Source of the DNA: Aureliella helgolandensis
Lineage (GTDB): Bacteria; Planctomycetota; Planctomycetia; Pirellulales; Pirellulaceae
DNA length: 64,000 nucleotides
Assembly: GCF_007752135.1 (NCBI RefSeq)
Contig: NZ_CP036298.1
Span: 5,766,859 to 5,830,858, forward strand
Direction of reading: 5' to 3'
A program made the translations under genes and the position numbers. Below the pieces are notes generated by a model. That model searched no databases. It worked only from the letters and a program-made list of their open reading frames with translations, and was not told the origin of the DNA. This document shows, in pieces, positions 1-9,954 of the stretch (position 1 is its first letter; every line of letters begins with the position of its first letter).

Positions 1-240
1 AAAGAGGTTGGGATGTTGTTGTCGGGATTCGGGAGATAAGGAGGACGTTGGTTTACCCAAAGTCGTCGTTCGAATCCCAACAAGGCATCAGGAGGAATGA
101 ATGGAATGGAGCCGTGTTGGCATTTGCAAGTTGCTAACCTGTCCCCTTGCGATCGATCAAGAAAGAAGTTGCAGGTGCGCGATCACCAGCGGGAAACTAC
201 CGATTGAAGCTTGCTTGCTGGGAGTGGAATCATGAGGTCT
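1..240. other. Unassigned leading segment
   Basis: No open frame with coding character, RNA gene or clear repeat is visible here. From about position 241 the sequence becomes recognisable as a decayed copy of the 159-bp repeat that follows. The gene preceding this segment lies outside the window. Confidence 0.4.
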
Positions 241-1625
241 CAATGCTATGCCGAAGTTCAATCGGCTTGAAGTGCAATTGCTCCAGTGTTGTCTAGGTAG
301 CGGGAAGGGCTGTGAGTGGTGTTGATGTTACTGGGGAGACGGTGCCTCGAATCGCTCTGTAGCCACGGCAACTCTGCCTTGCTCACGCGGCGGGTTACGA
401 TTTCAATGGTCAAAGTTCAGTCGTATTGAGGTGCAGGTGCTCCTGTGGTGGGCATGAGACGGGAGAGGCTGTGAATGGTGTTAGTCTTACTGGGGAGGCA
501 GTGCCTCGAATCGCTCTGTAGCCACGGCAACTCTGCCTTGCTCACGCGGCGGGTTACGTTTTCAATGGTCGAAGTTCAGTCGTATTGAGGTGCAGGTGCT
601 CCTGTGGTGGGCAGGAGACGGGAGAGGCTGTGAATGGTGTTAGTCTTACTGGGGAGGCAGTGCCTCGAATCGCTCTGTAGCCACGGCAACTCTGCCTTGC
701 TCACCGGCGGGTTACGTTTTCAATTGGTCGAAGTTCAGTCGTATTGAGGTGCAGGTGCTCCTGTGGTGCGCAGGAGACGGGAGAGGCTGTGAATGGTGTT
801 AATCTTACTGGGGAGGCAGTGCTTCGAATCGCTCTGTAGCCACGGCAACTCTACCTTGCTCACGCGGCGGGTTACGATTTCAATGGTCAAAGTTCAGTCG
901 TATTGAGGTGCAGGTGCTCCTGTGGTGGGCATGAGACGGGAGAGGCTGTGAATGGTGTTAGTCTCACTGGGGAGGCAGTGCCTCGAATCGCTCTGTAGCC
1001 ACGGCAACTCTGCCTTGCTCACGCGGCGGGTTACGATTTCAATGGTCAAAGTTCAGTCGGCTTGAGGTGCAGGTGCTCCTGTGGTGGGCATGAGACGGGA
1101 GAGGCTGTGAATGGTGTTAGTCTTACTGGGGAGGCAGTGCCTCGAATCGCTCTGTAGCTACGGCAACTCTGCCTTGCTCACGCGGCGGGTTACGATTTCA
1201 ATGGTCAAAGTTCAGTCGGCTTGAGGTGCAGGTGCTCCTGTGGTGGGCATGAGACGGGAGAGGCTGTGAATGGTGTTAGTCTTACTGGGGAGGCAGTGCC
1301 TCGAATCGCTCTGTAGCTACGGCAACTCTGCCTTGCTCACGCGGCGGGTTACGATTTCAATGGTCAAAGTTCAGTCGTATTGAGGTGCAGGTGCTCCTGT
1401 GGTGGGCATGAGACGGGAGAGGCTGTGAATGGTGTTAGTCTTACTGGGGAGGCAGTGCCTCGAATCGCTCTGTAGCCACGGCAATTCTGCCTTGCTCACG
1501 CGGCGGGTTACGATTTCAATTGGTCGAAGTTCAGTCGTATTGAGGTGCAGGTGCTCCTGCGGTGGGCGCGTAGCAGGTTACGGATTGGGCGGGTCGGTGC
1601 TGCGCGACGGGTTACGGTTGGCGTG
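241..1625. repeat. Tandem array 1, exact 159-bp period, eight full copies
   Basis: The marker CCTCGAATCG (CTTCGAATCG in one copy) recurs at 345, 504, 663, 822, 981, 1140, 1299 and 1458, every interval exactly 159 bp. A decayed copy precedes it (about 241-344) and a divergent tail ends near 1625. Each unit contains CCTTGCTCACGCGGCGGGTT, the core also found in the arrays at 7, 10 and 35 kb, but only the right-hand arm of the inverted repeat seen there. The array ends about 50 bp beyond the stop codon of the minus-strand ThuA gene, so it lies at that gene's 3' end. 159 is divisible by three, yet stops interrupt the frames and no protein is credible. Confidence 0.95.
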
Positions 1626-1674
1626 ATTCAGATCTCGCGACAAAGGTGGATGCTGGCAGAGCCAAGTGCTTTCC

Positions 1675-4600
1675 TTAGAAGCCGAGTAGACTCTTCAGGG
1701 CGGCATCTTTTTCGGGACCTTGATGGAAGTCGAAGGCGCGCATGAAGTGATCTTGCTGGCTCGACGGAAGCTCTGGATCCTCGAGGATCTTGGCGAGATA
1801 CGTTGAAGCCTGGTCGGCTCGACTGCGCCACACGATCTCCCTGCCGGCTGGAGTATTCCATGCATCTCCCACTTTGTCCAACCAGGCGGCGAAGCACTGA
1901 TTAGCCTGACTTCGTTCGCCAATTCCCAATGCTTCCAGGTACCAGCGGTCTTTTCCATCGTACTGGCTAGCCAATTCGGCCCACAGAGATGCAGCGTCTG
2001 AAGACGAGCTGTCTCGCAGGGAAATAGCCAGCTCGCGTCGTACCTGCGGTGAAGCATCACGAACCAGTCGTGGACCGTAGCTCGCCACATCGAGCTTCAA
2101 TTGTCGGGCAAGGCGTATGCCCAGCATTCGTATGTTCGCATCTTGATCGGCCAGGGCTTGCTGGACCGTTGCACTGCCTCGTCCGTCGATCTTGCCGAGC
2201 AACCACAGTGCGCGAGCGCGATAGATAGGATTGTCATTCTTGGCCAGAACCTGCAGTGCGTTTTCGGCCTTCGTCCCTTGAGCATGCAGGGCTTGCCAAG
2301 CCAAAAAGCGAACGGCATAGTTAGGGTTTTTGAGTGCTTCAATCGCGCCATCGATGGTGTCGAAATCAAATTTGGGGGTCTTGTAAGAAGCATCTTGATC
2401 GGCAGGAATGATTCGGAACAAGCGCCCGCGTTCCAAGTCCCCCATACCGTGGCCTCCGACCCCGGGATCGTACCAATCGGCAATCACCAGGGAACCATCG
2501 GGAGCGACTTTGACATCCGAAGGGCGGAACCACTTGTCGTTTATTCCGGTGAGCACGTCGCGTATTTCGGCCTGATAACCCGCTCCCGAGTTGTCTAAAA
2601 GGTAGGCGCGGCAAACGTTGGGGCCAGCATCGCAGTGGAGCAATTGCCCGCGGAACATCGGCAAGCGATCCCCTTCATAAACGGTGATACCGGTTGGTGA
2701 ACCGGCACCCGTGAGCAGCAAGTTTGGGACTACGCCTGGGTCGTTCAAGTGCCAATGTCTTTCGGGAATGCTTTCGCTCATTCCGGTGCGGGGCGTTTGC
2801 CAGCCGGCTCCGGTCATCTCGTCCTTGTAGCCATAATTGCCGAACTCCATCACGTAGTTGATGCGGACTCCCTTATTACCGTCATCGTCGTTGTCCGACT
2901 GCCAAATCGCACCGTAGGAATCAACAGTGACCATCCAGTTATTTCGAAAGTTCCAGCCCAACGTCTCAAACTCGCTGCCATCTAAATTGCAGCGGAAAAC
3001 CATTCCCTCTTGGTACGGTTGCCGACTGGCGGACACCACGTTGCCAGCGAGGTCGGTGATAGGATTCCCATTCTTATCTTTTACTTCCTGCCCAGCATTC
3101 CCAAAATTGAAGTAGAGTTTTCCGTCGGGGCCAAAGGTAAATGCGTGGATGCCATGGTCATGCTGGCTGCCAGCAATTCCGCTGAACAACACCTCTTTGC
3201 TATCGGGGTGATCATCACCGTCGGTGTCGGTGAAAAGAAAGACCTTCGAGCCAGCTGACACGATCACTTTATCTCCCAACACGCACACACCGTGTGGCGA
3301 ATCAATATCGCGGCCTTGATAGAAGACGGTTTCCTTATCAGCCGTTCCATCTCCGTCGGTATCCTCAAGAATTAGAATTCGGTCTCCCTCGGGGCGCTGA
3401 CCATTGTGCTTGCGATAGTTAACGATTTCGCAAACCCACACCCGTCCTCGATGATCGATATCAATATTCGATGGACTCAACAACTGCGGTTCCGCGGCGA
3501 ACAGGGACGCAGCCAATTCGGGGCCCACCTCCAGTCCCGCCAGTGCTGATTCCACATCGTGGGAGCCATCATTTTCCGCGAGCCCGATTGGCGGCGGTGC
3601 CTCGTTGTAAACTAAGAACTGCACTTCCGCCGAATCACCGCAATTCGCTTGGTCCACGCCCCCATTGTCGAGGCCACCGCGAGCTTGGAAACGGTTGTAA
3701 CCCGCTGGAATTTCGAATTCGATCACCGAATTTGCATGGGTGCCAATCCCGTAGTCGACCGGATTGCCCGCGATGCGCATTGGTTCGCCGCCCGCGTTCA
3801 GCCCCTTGCGAACTTCACCAAACTGGGAGGTGGCATTCTTCCACTGCAGTTCGGTTAATCTTAACTCCCCGGCGGGGCCGCTCAAACGCGGCTCGGCCCA
3901 ATCGGCCCAATCGCAACTGTAGCCATTGCCGCCGTCAGTCACTACGAGAAAAAGCTTGCTTTGCGCTGAGCCGTCGAGCTTCACATCGATATCGGCAGCG
4001 TGTCCTGGGGTTTTGCTTGTAATGCTGGGGCTTGCAAACAGCGGCTTAGGGCTTGCCGCGTTTGGGTTTGCCCGCTTGACATTCTTGTTCTTCGCTGGAG
4101 CGGCGGATTGAGTATTCGGCTTGGGTTCATCTTGATTCTTTTCCAGTTCTGCACGATTTGGGTCGGGAGTCTCAACACCATTTTCGGGCACTTCACCGTG
4201 CGCGGTCCACACGATGGCATTCAAGGCGACTTTTCGAAAATTTGGATCAGCCCAATTCCAGTGAAAATGCCCCCCAGTGAATCCGAATCCACGCCCTCCG
4301 CCTTCTCTTTCAGCAGCCCAAGCCACATGCTGCGGCTCACCGTTGGCAACTGCTTGACGAACTGCAGGATTGCCACTGTGTGGACCATCCGGACGGCGGA
4401 GCGTATCCGCAGGGGGCAGAGCGGACAGGATCGGGGTCACACCCTGCATGCCATCGCGAAATCGCATGTGGTAGTACCATTCATCATTGATCGTGAACGG
4501 TTGCACACCTTGAGCCACAGGATGGTCAGGGAACGATTCGAACGTTCCATCCCAGTGAGGATTGACTGACCAATCGGTTTCGAAGTAGCCGCCCATCCAC

Positions 4601-5061
4601 TTTAGGAAAGCGTCGCCCGTTTTGCCTTTGGGCGTTTCGACGGCGTAGTGGATACAGACCAAACCGACACCAGAGTCCATGACAGCGTCGAATTCATCGA
4701 GGTGAGGATTCAGTAGATGTCTGCCCCCGCCGTCGCAGTAGACGACCACTGCATCAGCATCTCGCAAGGCCTCGGCGCCCTTTTCAGGCCATCCTTCGCG
4801 GAACACTTCAACCTGAAAACTAGGCATTGCCTCGGCCAAGCTATTGGCCAGCAACCGACAACCGGCATAGTGCTCGTGGGAACCATAACCATGGCTCGGC
4901 GCCCCTGCCAGAAACACGATTTTTTTGCTTCCCGAAACCTCCGCCTCAGCATTTTTCGTTTGCCCATGAAGCTGCAGAGGGAACAACAGGCAAGCCACAA
5001 ACCCTAGGCAAAGGCCGGGTCCAAGCAGGCTTACAAATCTTACGTGGCGGGGATTTAGCAT
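1675..5061 (-). CDS. Exported ThuA / NPCBM / PVC-type membrane-bound dehydrogenase with HEAT repeats
   Basis: A 1128-residue multidomain protein. An N-terminal hydrophobic signal segment (about residues 8-33) implies export. Residues about 45-290 are ThuA-like (LAGAPSHGYGSHEH, then GVGLVCIHYA and GGHFHWNW), a fold linked to sugar utilisation. A Pro/Asn/Lys-rich linker leads to an NPCBM-like carbohydrate-binding domain (about 355-487; DYGIGTHANSVIEFEIP). Residues about 510-905 resemble the planctomycete putative membrane-bound dehydrogenase beta-propeller, with two Asp-rich calcium-type loops (DTDGDGTADKE, DTDGDDHPDSKE). The rest looks like HEAT repeats. No CxxCH haem motif is present, although many relatives end in a cytochrome c domain. 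The following gene (5375) is divergent and encodes a Tat-exported sugar-type oxidoreductase, which fits extracytoplasmic carbohydrate catabolism. Substrate unknown. Confidence 0.85.
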   Translation of the reverse strand: MLNPRHVRFVSLLGPGLCLGFVACLLFPLQLHGQTKNAEAEVSGSKKIVFLAGAPSHGYGSHEHYAGCRLLANSLAEAMPSFQVEVFREGWPEKGAEALRDADAVVVYCDGGGRHLLNPHLDEFDAVMDSGVGLVCIHYAVETPKGKTGDAFLKWMGGYFETDWSVNPHWDGTFESFPDHPVAQGVQPFTINDEWYYHMRFRDGMQGVTPILSALPPADTLRRPDGPHSGNPAVRQAVANGEPQHVAWAAEREGGGRGFGFTGGHFHWNWADPNFRKVALNAIVWTAHGEVPENGVETPDPNRAELEKNQDEPKPNTQSAAPAKNKNVKRANPNAASPKPLFASPSITSKTPGHAADIDVKLDGSAQSKLFLVVTDGGNGYSCDWADWAEPRLSGPAGELRLTELQWKNATSQFGEVRKGLNAGGEPMRIAGNPVDYGIGTHANSVIEFEIPAGYNRFQARGGLDNGGVDQANCGDSAEVQFLVYNEAPPPIGLAENDGSHDVESALAGLEVGPELAASLFAAEPQLLSPSNIDIDHRGRVWVCEIVNYRKHNGQRPEGDRILILEDTDGDGTADKETVFYQGRDIDSPHGVCVLGDKVIVSAGSKVFLFTDTDGDDHPDSKEVLFSGIAGSQHDHGIHAFTFGPDGKLYFNFGNAGQEVKDKNGNPITDLAGNVVSASRQPYQEGMVFRCNLDGSEFETLGWNFRNNWMVTVDSYGAIWQSDNDDDGNKGVRINYVMEFGNYGYKDEMTGAGWQTPRTGMSESIPERHWHLNDPGVVPNLLLTGAGSPTGITVYEGDRLPMFRGQLLHCDAGPNVCRAYLLDNSGAGYQAEIRDVLTGINDKWFRPSDVKVAPDGSLVIADWYDPGVGGHGMGDLERGRLFRIIPADQDASYKTPKFDFDTIDGAIEALKNPNYAVRFLAWQALHAQGTKAENALQVLAKNDNPIYRARALWLLGKIDGRGSATVQQALADQDANIRMLGIRLARQLKLDVASYGPRLVRDASPQVRRELAISLRDSSSSDAASLWAELASQYDGKDRWYLEALGIGERSQANQCFAAWLDKVGDAWNTPAGREIVWRSRADQASTYLAKILEDPELPSSQQDHFMRAFDFHQGPEKDAALKSLLGF

Positions 5062-5374
5062 CGATCAAATCTCTGGGGTGCGTGGTGGGAGTGGCCCGCG
5101 ATTGCCGGTGCACTCATCAACATACCTGTCATGAAGCAGTGGAGGCAGGGTGATAGTAGGAATAGCGAGATGGCAATAATTATAGACACAGCGGTTGCCG
5201 CAACGCCATATGTCCGAGATAAAAGCCAGATTCCACCCCTTGGGCCCGACGTGGTATGATCGCTCATAGTACCATATAGGCAGTTGAAAACCGCATAGTA
5301 GCTTGCCTCAGGATCGCTTTCCAAGCTGGCAGGCAACCAACAATTCTCCTACTATTTCCTAAGGAATCTGTAGC

Positions 5375-6745
5375 ATGTCGATGCAACCACGTCGTGATTT
5401 TCTGAAAACCTCTGCAGCTGGTAGCGCCGCTGTCGCCGCCACATTATGGAACGCGAGAATGTCCGCCGCCCAAGAAGCGTCGAACAAGCCCAGAATTGCA
5501 GCGATCGGTGTAGGGGGTAGCCGCGGTCGTTATAGCCAGGGAGGTGGCATCGCGCGACGCGCATCGAAATTCGGGGAAATGATTGCCGTGTGCGACGTCG
5601 ATGACCTGCACACAGCGGAGTTCAATAAAGACTTCGGCGACAAATTGGGAATGTACCGCGACTACCGCGACCTGTTGAGTAAAGAGAAGCCCGATGTGGT
5701 TACCATCGGCACACCAGACCATTGGCACGTTCCCATTGCAATCGCTGCCCTGCGCGCTGGCAGCGACGTCTACTGCGAAAAACCGCTGACGTTGACGATC
5801 GATGAAGGCAAGCAAATTTGCCAAGTGGTCAAGGAGACCGGTCGAGTATTCCAAGTGGGTACCCAACAACGCAGCCAAGACAACTCGCGATTCCTCAAGG
5901 CCATTGCCATGGTCCACAGTGGCCGGCTCGGAAAAAATGTGAACGCTTACGTTGCGATTGGTGGAGCCCCCACGTGCGAACCGATTGAGGGTTCCGCAGC
6001 CCCCGACGATCTTGACTGGAACATGTGGGTTGGGCCAGCTCAAGCGGTCGAGTACAGTGAGAAACGTCGGAAGGAATTCCGCTGGTTCTATCAATATTCA
6101 GGTGGAAAAATGACCGACTGGGGAGCCCACCACATCGACATTGCCCAGTGGGCGTTGGGACATCAAGATTCCGGTCCCGTTAAGATCAGCGGAACAGGCA
6201 CCTTGCCGAGTATCGTGCCAGCCGAATTCGACTGGGCTGGCCTTTTCAAAGGTGATGCAACCCTTCCCCCAGCGTTCAACACTGCCGTGAACTTCAGTAT
6301 CGATCTGGAGTATGCAGATGGCGCCAAAATGAGTGTCAACGATGTTTACAAACGTGAATCGGACAACGTGGACTTCGGAAACGGAATCCTGCTTGAAGGG
6401 GACGCAGGACGAATTTTCGTCAACCGCGGAAAGCTAGAAGGACGCCCGATTGATCAGTTGACCGAAAAAGACAATCAGGAACTCGACGCTATCATCATTG
6501 AACTGTGCAAGGGCAAGCAACCAGGCAACCACATGGGTAATTTCTTCGACTGTCGAGAAGATGGTAGCCTGCCGATTTCGGATGTCTACACCCACCACCG
6601 CACCATGACCGCTTGCCACCTGTGCAATATTGCCCTCATGCTGAAACGCGACTTGAACTGGGATCCCAAGGCAGAGCGTTTTGTCAACGATGAAGCGGCC
6701 AACGCGTTGCTGAGCCGTGAGAGTCGCCCCGGGTTTACGGCTTAA
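5375..6745 (+). CDS. Tat-exported Gfo/Idh/MocA family oxidoreductase
   Basis: A 456-residue protein with a twin-arginine signal (MSMQPRRDFLKTSAAGSAAV) ending near an Ala-rich site before residue 35. The Rossmann segment (IAAIGVGGSRGR) and the family's hallmark EKP motif (YCEKPLTLTIDEGK, about residue 134) identify a Gfo/Idh/MocA NAD(P)-dependent oxidoreductase. GGKMTDWGAHHIDIAQWALG supplies the conserved Asp/His region near the active site. The ATG at 5375 follows a TAAGGAA-like ribosome site. In planctomycetes such exported members are abundant and probably act on sugars or cyclitols in the periplasm; the substrate cannot be read from sequence. Divergent from the ThuA gene, with about 310 bp between them as a shared promoter region. 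Confidence 0.9.
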   Translation: MSMQPRRDFLKTSAAGSAAVAATLWNARMSAAQEASNKPRIAAIGVGGSRGRYSQGGGIARRASKFGEMIAVCDVDDLHTAEFNKDFGDKLGMYRDYRDLLSKEKPDVVTIGTPDHWHVPIAIAALRAGSDVYCEKPLTLTIDEGKQICQVVKETGRVFQVGTQQRSQDNSRFLKAIAMVHSGRLGKNVNAYVAIGGAPTCEPIEGSAAPDDLDWNMWVGPAQAVEYSEKRRKEFRWFYQYSGGKMTDWGAHHIDIAQWALGHQDSGPVKISGTGTLPSIVPAEFDWAGLFKGDATLPPAFNTAVNFSIDLEYADGAKMSVNDVYKRESDNVDFGNGILLEGDAGRIFVNRGKLEGRPIDQLTEKDNQELDAIIIELCKGKQPGNHMGNFFDCREDGSLPISDVYTHHRTMTACHLCNIALMLKRDLNWDPKAERFVNDEAANALLSRESRPGFTA

Positions 6746-6958
6746 GATCCGGTCGAACCGGCAGCATCGTGCCATTGTTTTTGCTTCCGGCCTGGCTGGC
6801 CGGTCGCCTCCCAGCGGAGCGGTTTGTCGACATTGCAATCCAGTTGCATTGCAATAATTGCAGGCCGCACCGCTCAGCAGCAACGACTGCAGCCTCGCTG
6901 ACGCGACGACTCACCACAACTGGCTCGCGCTCCAGACGCACCTGACTGATAGGCAGGC
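6746..6958. repeat. Intergenic segment with an isolated decayed repeat copy
   Basis: The spacer after the oxidoreductase contains CTCGCTGACGCGACGACTCAC near 6894-6914, which matches one arm of the array core in diverged form. A short GC-rich palindrome (CCGGCC...GGCCGG near 6787-6803) lies upstream after a T run and may be terminator-like. No gene is visible. Confidence 0.45.
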
Positions 6959-6959
6959 T

Positions 6960-8425
6960 TGGCGATAGTCAGGCGTTCCTGATTGATGGTCTCGGCGATC
7001 CCCAGCGCAACCCGACGCGTCAGCGAGGACGTTGGACAACTCAGCAACTGGAGTGCTAGAACTCAGGAAACTTCTCACCATGCTTGGCCTGCTTGCGAGG
7101 CTACTAGCCTTGCTTACGCGGCGGGTTACGATGGTGGAGCAAGACAGATAGCTGCACCAGACTACTGGCAGGCTTGGCGACAGCTAGGCGTTCCTGATTG
7201 GTAGTCTCGGCGATCCCCAGCGCAACCCGACGCGTCAGCGAGGACGCTGGACAATTCAGCAACTGGATTGCTGGAGCCCGGGAAACTTCCCACCATGCTT
7301 GGCCTGCTTGCGAGGCTACTATCCTTGCTTACGCAGCGGGCTACAATGGTGAAGGAAGACATCCAGATGCACCTTACTACTGGCAGACTTGGCGACAGCT
7401 AGGCGTTCCTGATTGGTAGTCTCGGCGAACCCCAGCGCAACCCGACGCGTCAGCGAGGACGCTGGACAATTCAGCAAATGGAGTGCTAGAACTCAGGAAA
7501 CTTCCCATCATGCTTGGCCCGCTTGCGAGGCTACTATCCTTGCTTACGCGGCGGGCTGCGATGGTGAAGGAAGACATCCAGATGCACCTGACTACTGACA
7601 GGCTTGGCGACAGCCAGGCGTTCCTGATTGATGGCCTCGGCGATAGCCAGCGCAACCCGACGCGTCAGCGAGGACGCTGGACAATTCAGCAAATGGATTG
7701 CTGGAGCCCGGGAAACTTCCCACCATGCTTGGCCTGCTTGCGAGGCAACTATCCTTGCTTACGCAGCGGGCTACAATGGTGAAGGAAGACATCCAGATGC
7801 ACCTTACTACTGGCAGACTTGGCGATAGTCAGGCGTTCCTGATTGATGGTCTCGGCGATAGCCAGCGCAACCCGACGCGTCAGCGAGGACGCTGGACAAT
7901 TCAGCAACTGGATTGCTGGAGCCCGGGAAACTTCCCATCATGCTTGGCCCGCTTGCGAGGCTACTATCCTTGCTTACGCAGCGGGTTACAATGGTGAACG
8001 AAGACATCCAGATGCACCTTACTACTGGCAGGCTTGGCGACAGCTAGGCGTTCCTGATTGATGGTCTCGGCGATCCCCAGCGCAACCCGACGCGTAAGCG
8101 AGGACGCTGGACAATTCAGCAACTAGATTGCTGGAGCCCGGGAAACTTCCCACCATGCTTGGCCTGCTTGCGAGGCTACTATCCTTGCTTACGCAGCGGG
8201 TTACAATGGTGAAGGAAGACATCCAGATGCACCTTACTACTGGCAGACTTGGCGATAGTCAAGCGTTCCTGATTGATGGTCTCGGCGATAGCCAGCGCAA
8301 CCCGACGCGTCAGCGAGGACGCTGGACAATTCAGCAACTGGATTGCTGGAGCCCGGGAAACTTCCCACCATGCTTGGCCTGCTTGCGAGGCTACTATCCT
8401 GGCTTGCGCGGCGGACTGCGATGGG
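6960..8425. repeat. Tandem array 2, exact 215-bp period, seven copies
   Basis: The marker AGGCGTTCCTGATTG (AAGCG in the last) starts at 6971, 7186, 7401, 7616, 7831, 8046 and 8261, each 215 bp apart. Every unit has a left arm CAACCCGACGCGTCAGCGAG and, about 90 bp on, a right arm CCTTGCTTACGCGGCGGGTT. These are imperfect reverse complements, so each unit could form a long hairpin. Sequence variants are shuffled among copies (GATCCCCAG or GATAGCCAG; GCGGCGGG or GCAGCGGG), the pattern expected from unequal exchange. Because 215 is not a multiple of three, open frames across it shift with every copy and are not genes. Confidence 0.95.
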
Positions 8426-8836
8426 GGATTGCGTCAGGTCCATGGTCGCAGAGATCCTTGGCACTCTTTTCGCTCGCAGCATTCTGCTCCTCCCAGGCCG
8501 TGGAACCACCTAAACGGCCAACCGCTGGCTGGCGCTGAGGCACCATTCTCCCATAAAGACTGAAAAGTGATTTAGACTGCAACTTACCACCACCAATCTA
8601 CACGCAAGAACGAGATTACCTACATTTACGGTCACTTCGTTTTCCGGCTCTTTCAGTTACAATTGAGGACTTCCAACCGCTTCCGCGAGCTGCAGATGGA
8701 AATCCAACAGAGCCTTCCCCCCAAGATCACGAATTCACCGGACAGGTCAAGTGCCTGCCAACTCCGGGTTCGCCTCCACGAATGCCGCCACTTACTGCTC
8801 GCCGACCAGAAATTTCGTCCTTCCAGAATTTTGGCT
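8426..8836. other. Spacer between array 2 and the orphan exported protein gene
   Basis: About 410 bp without a convincing gene. A frame in register with the downstream gene is open from a TTG at 8663, but it has no ribosome site and no coding-like character; a second in-frame ATG occurs at 8696. The segment probably carries the promoter of the 8837 gene. I recognise no box elements in it. Confidence 0.4.
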
Positions 8837-9907
8837 ATGTTGATCCCCCCCCAGCGGTCTTACCTGCTACCCTTTTCCATTTTTCTATGCAGCTTTTCCT
8901 GGATGGGGTTGGTGCAATCCGCTCAGGCTCAATCGACGATTCAAGAACAATTGCGATTGCTCGAAGAGAGCCGTCTTAACAATGAAGAGCGTTTAATATC
9001 GGCCGAGGGTAAGGGGGTTTTGAAGCGTTGGTTCGTCGATACTGACTCCGCGGAGCCGCTGCAAACGACCGACGCGACGATTGACCTGCTCTACGATTCC
9101 TCCAAATTTCTACTAATTATTAACAATCACTTTCGATTGCAGGAATTGCGGGTACGGGAATTGGTGGAAATAGGCGATTTGGTGGCTGATAGAATACCCG
9201 CCGGCAAACAATGGGAGGAAACCAATATTTCCAAGACCCTTGTACTTGGAGATGGCGACGCCATCTATTCCGCCGAATGGTTGGCTGATGGTAGCTGTAC
9301 TGGCGAAATCGATTTTGTATTCTCTCGACAATCAGTGCTAAGGACAGCAGGTTACCCCTTTGAACACCCATTACACCTATGGAAAGAGGCACTCAATATC
9401 AGTCGGATCAAGCCAGAGCAAACGAAGCTGACTCCTTTGGCAAGCGGAGGACTGATTGGAATTGAATCTCTCAATACGTTCAACTTAAAATTCTACTTCT
9501 TTGGCGACTTCGGCTTTGATCTGCGACGCGTGAGTACTCAAAGAATGGATACGGGACTCCCAATCCGAGAATACTCCTTTGACTGGGGTGAATCGGCTGG
9601 AGTCCACTACTTGAAGCGATTTTCGAGCACGATTAATCTCACCGCCACCAATGAGATTACTAGGGAACATACGATTGCATCGAAAAAAACACTTGAAGTC
9701 GACTTTGTTGATTTTAAAGTGAATCAGCCAATTGAGAAAAACCGATTTCTCCTTTCACACTCTGGCATTCCTATCGGGACGCACTTCACCGACAATCGGT
9801 CGCAAGTGGCCGGCCGTGAAGCGACGCTTGAATTCGACGGCACTCGGTTGATTCCTCTCAACCGAAACTCGCCAGAGAAGGCTGAGAAACAGGCGAACGA
9901 CGGCTAG
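8837..9907 (+). CDS. Exported protein of unknown function
   Basis: I do not recognise this 356-residue product. The ATG at 8837 is chosen because it places a classical signal peptide at the N-terminus (MLIPPQRSYLLPFSIFLCSF, ending in QSAQAQ); the frame extends upstream to 8663 but that would bury the signal 58 residues inside. The mature part is mixed alpha/beta, Glu/Arg-rich at first (IQEQLRLLEESRLNNEERL), with no metal or nucleotide motif that I can name; the C-terminal HSGIPIGTHFTDNR and the frequent short hydrophobic strands suggest a beta-rich periplasmic domain. The gene is bracketed by two related repeat arrays and appears locally more AT-rich than its neighbours, so it could be a lineage-specific insertion. 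Confidence 0.75.
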   Translation: MLIPPQRSYLLPFSIFLCSFSWMGLVQSAQAQSTIQEQLRLLEESRLNNEERLISAEGKGVLKRWFVDTDSAEPLQTTDATIDLLYDSSKFLLIINNHFRLQELRVRELVEIGDLVADRIPAGKQWEETNISKTLVLGDGDAIYSAEWLADGSCTGEIDFVFSRQSVLRTAGYPFEHPLHLWKEALNISRIKPEQTKLTPLASGGLIGIESLNTFNLKFYFFGDFGFDLRRVSTQRMDTGLPIREYSFDWGESAGVHYLKRFSSTINLTATNEITREHTIASKKTLEVDFVDFKVNQPIEKNRFLLSHSGIPIGTHFTDNRSQVAGREATLEFDGTRLIPLNRNSPEKAEKQANDG

Positions 9908-9954
9908 CGAGTGCCAATCCAAGTAGGCGCGAGACGGTACGTCAACAGTCTCCC

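Noticed and set aside
3471-4569. Long antisense frames (up to 189 codons) inside the ThuA gene
   Set aside because: They are shadows of the minus-strand gene in GC-rich sequence, without independent starts or protein-like composition.
5716-5735. A sigma-54 promoter at TTGGCACGTTCCCATTGCA
   Set aside because: The GG-to-GC spacing is 12, not 10, and the site is deep inside the oxidoreductase coding sequence.
6983-8563. Open frames of 60-136 codons across array 2 (and similar ones in arrays 1, 3, 4 and 5) as protein genes
   Set aside because: Most unit lengths are not multiples of three, so frames change at each copy; the frames exist on both strands, lack ribosome sites and encode the same low-value peptide in several phases.
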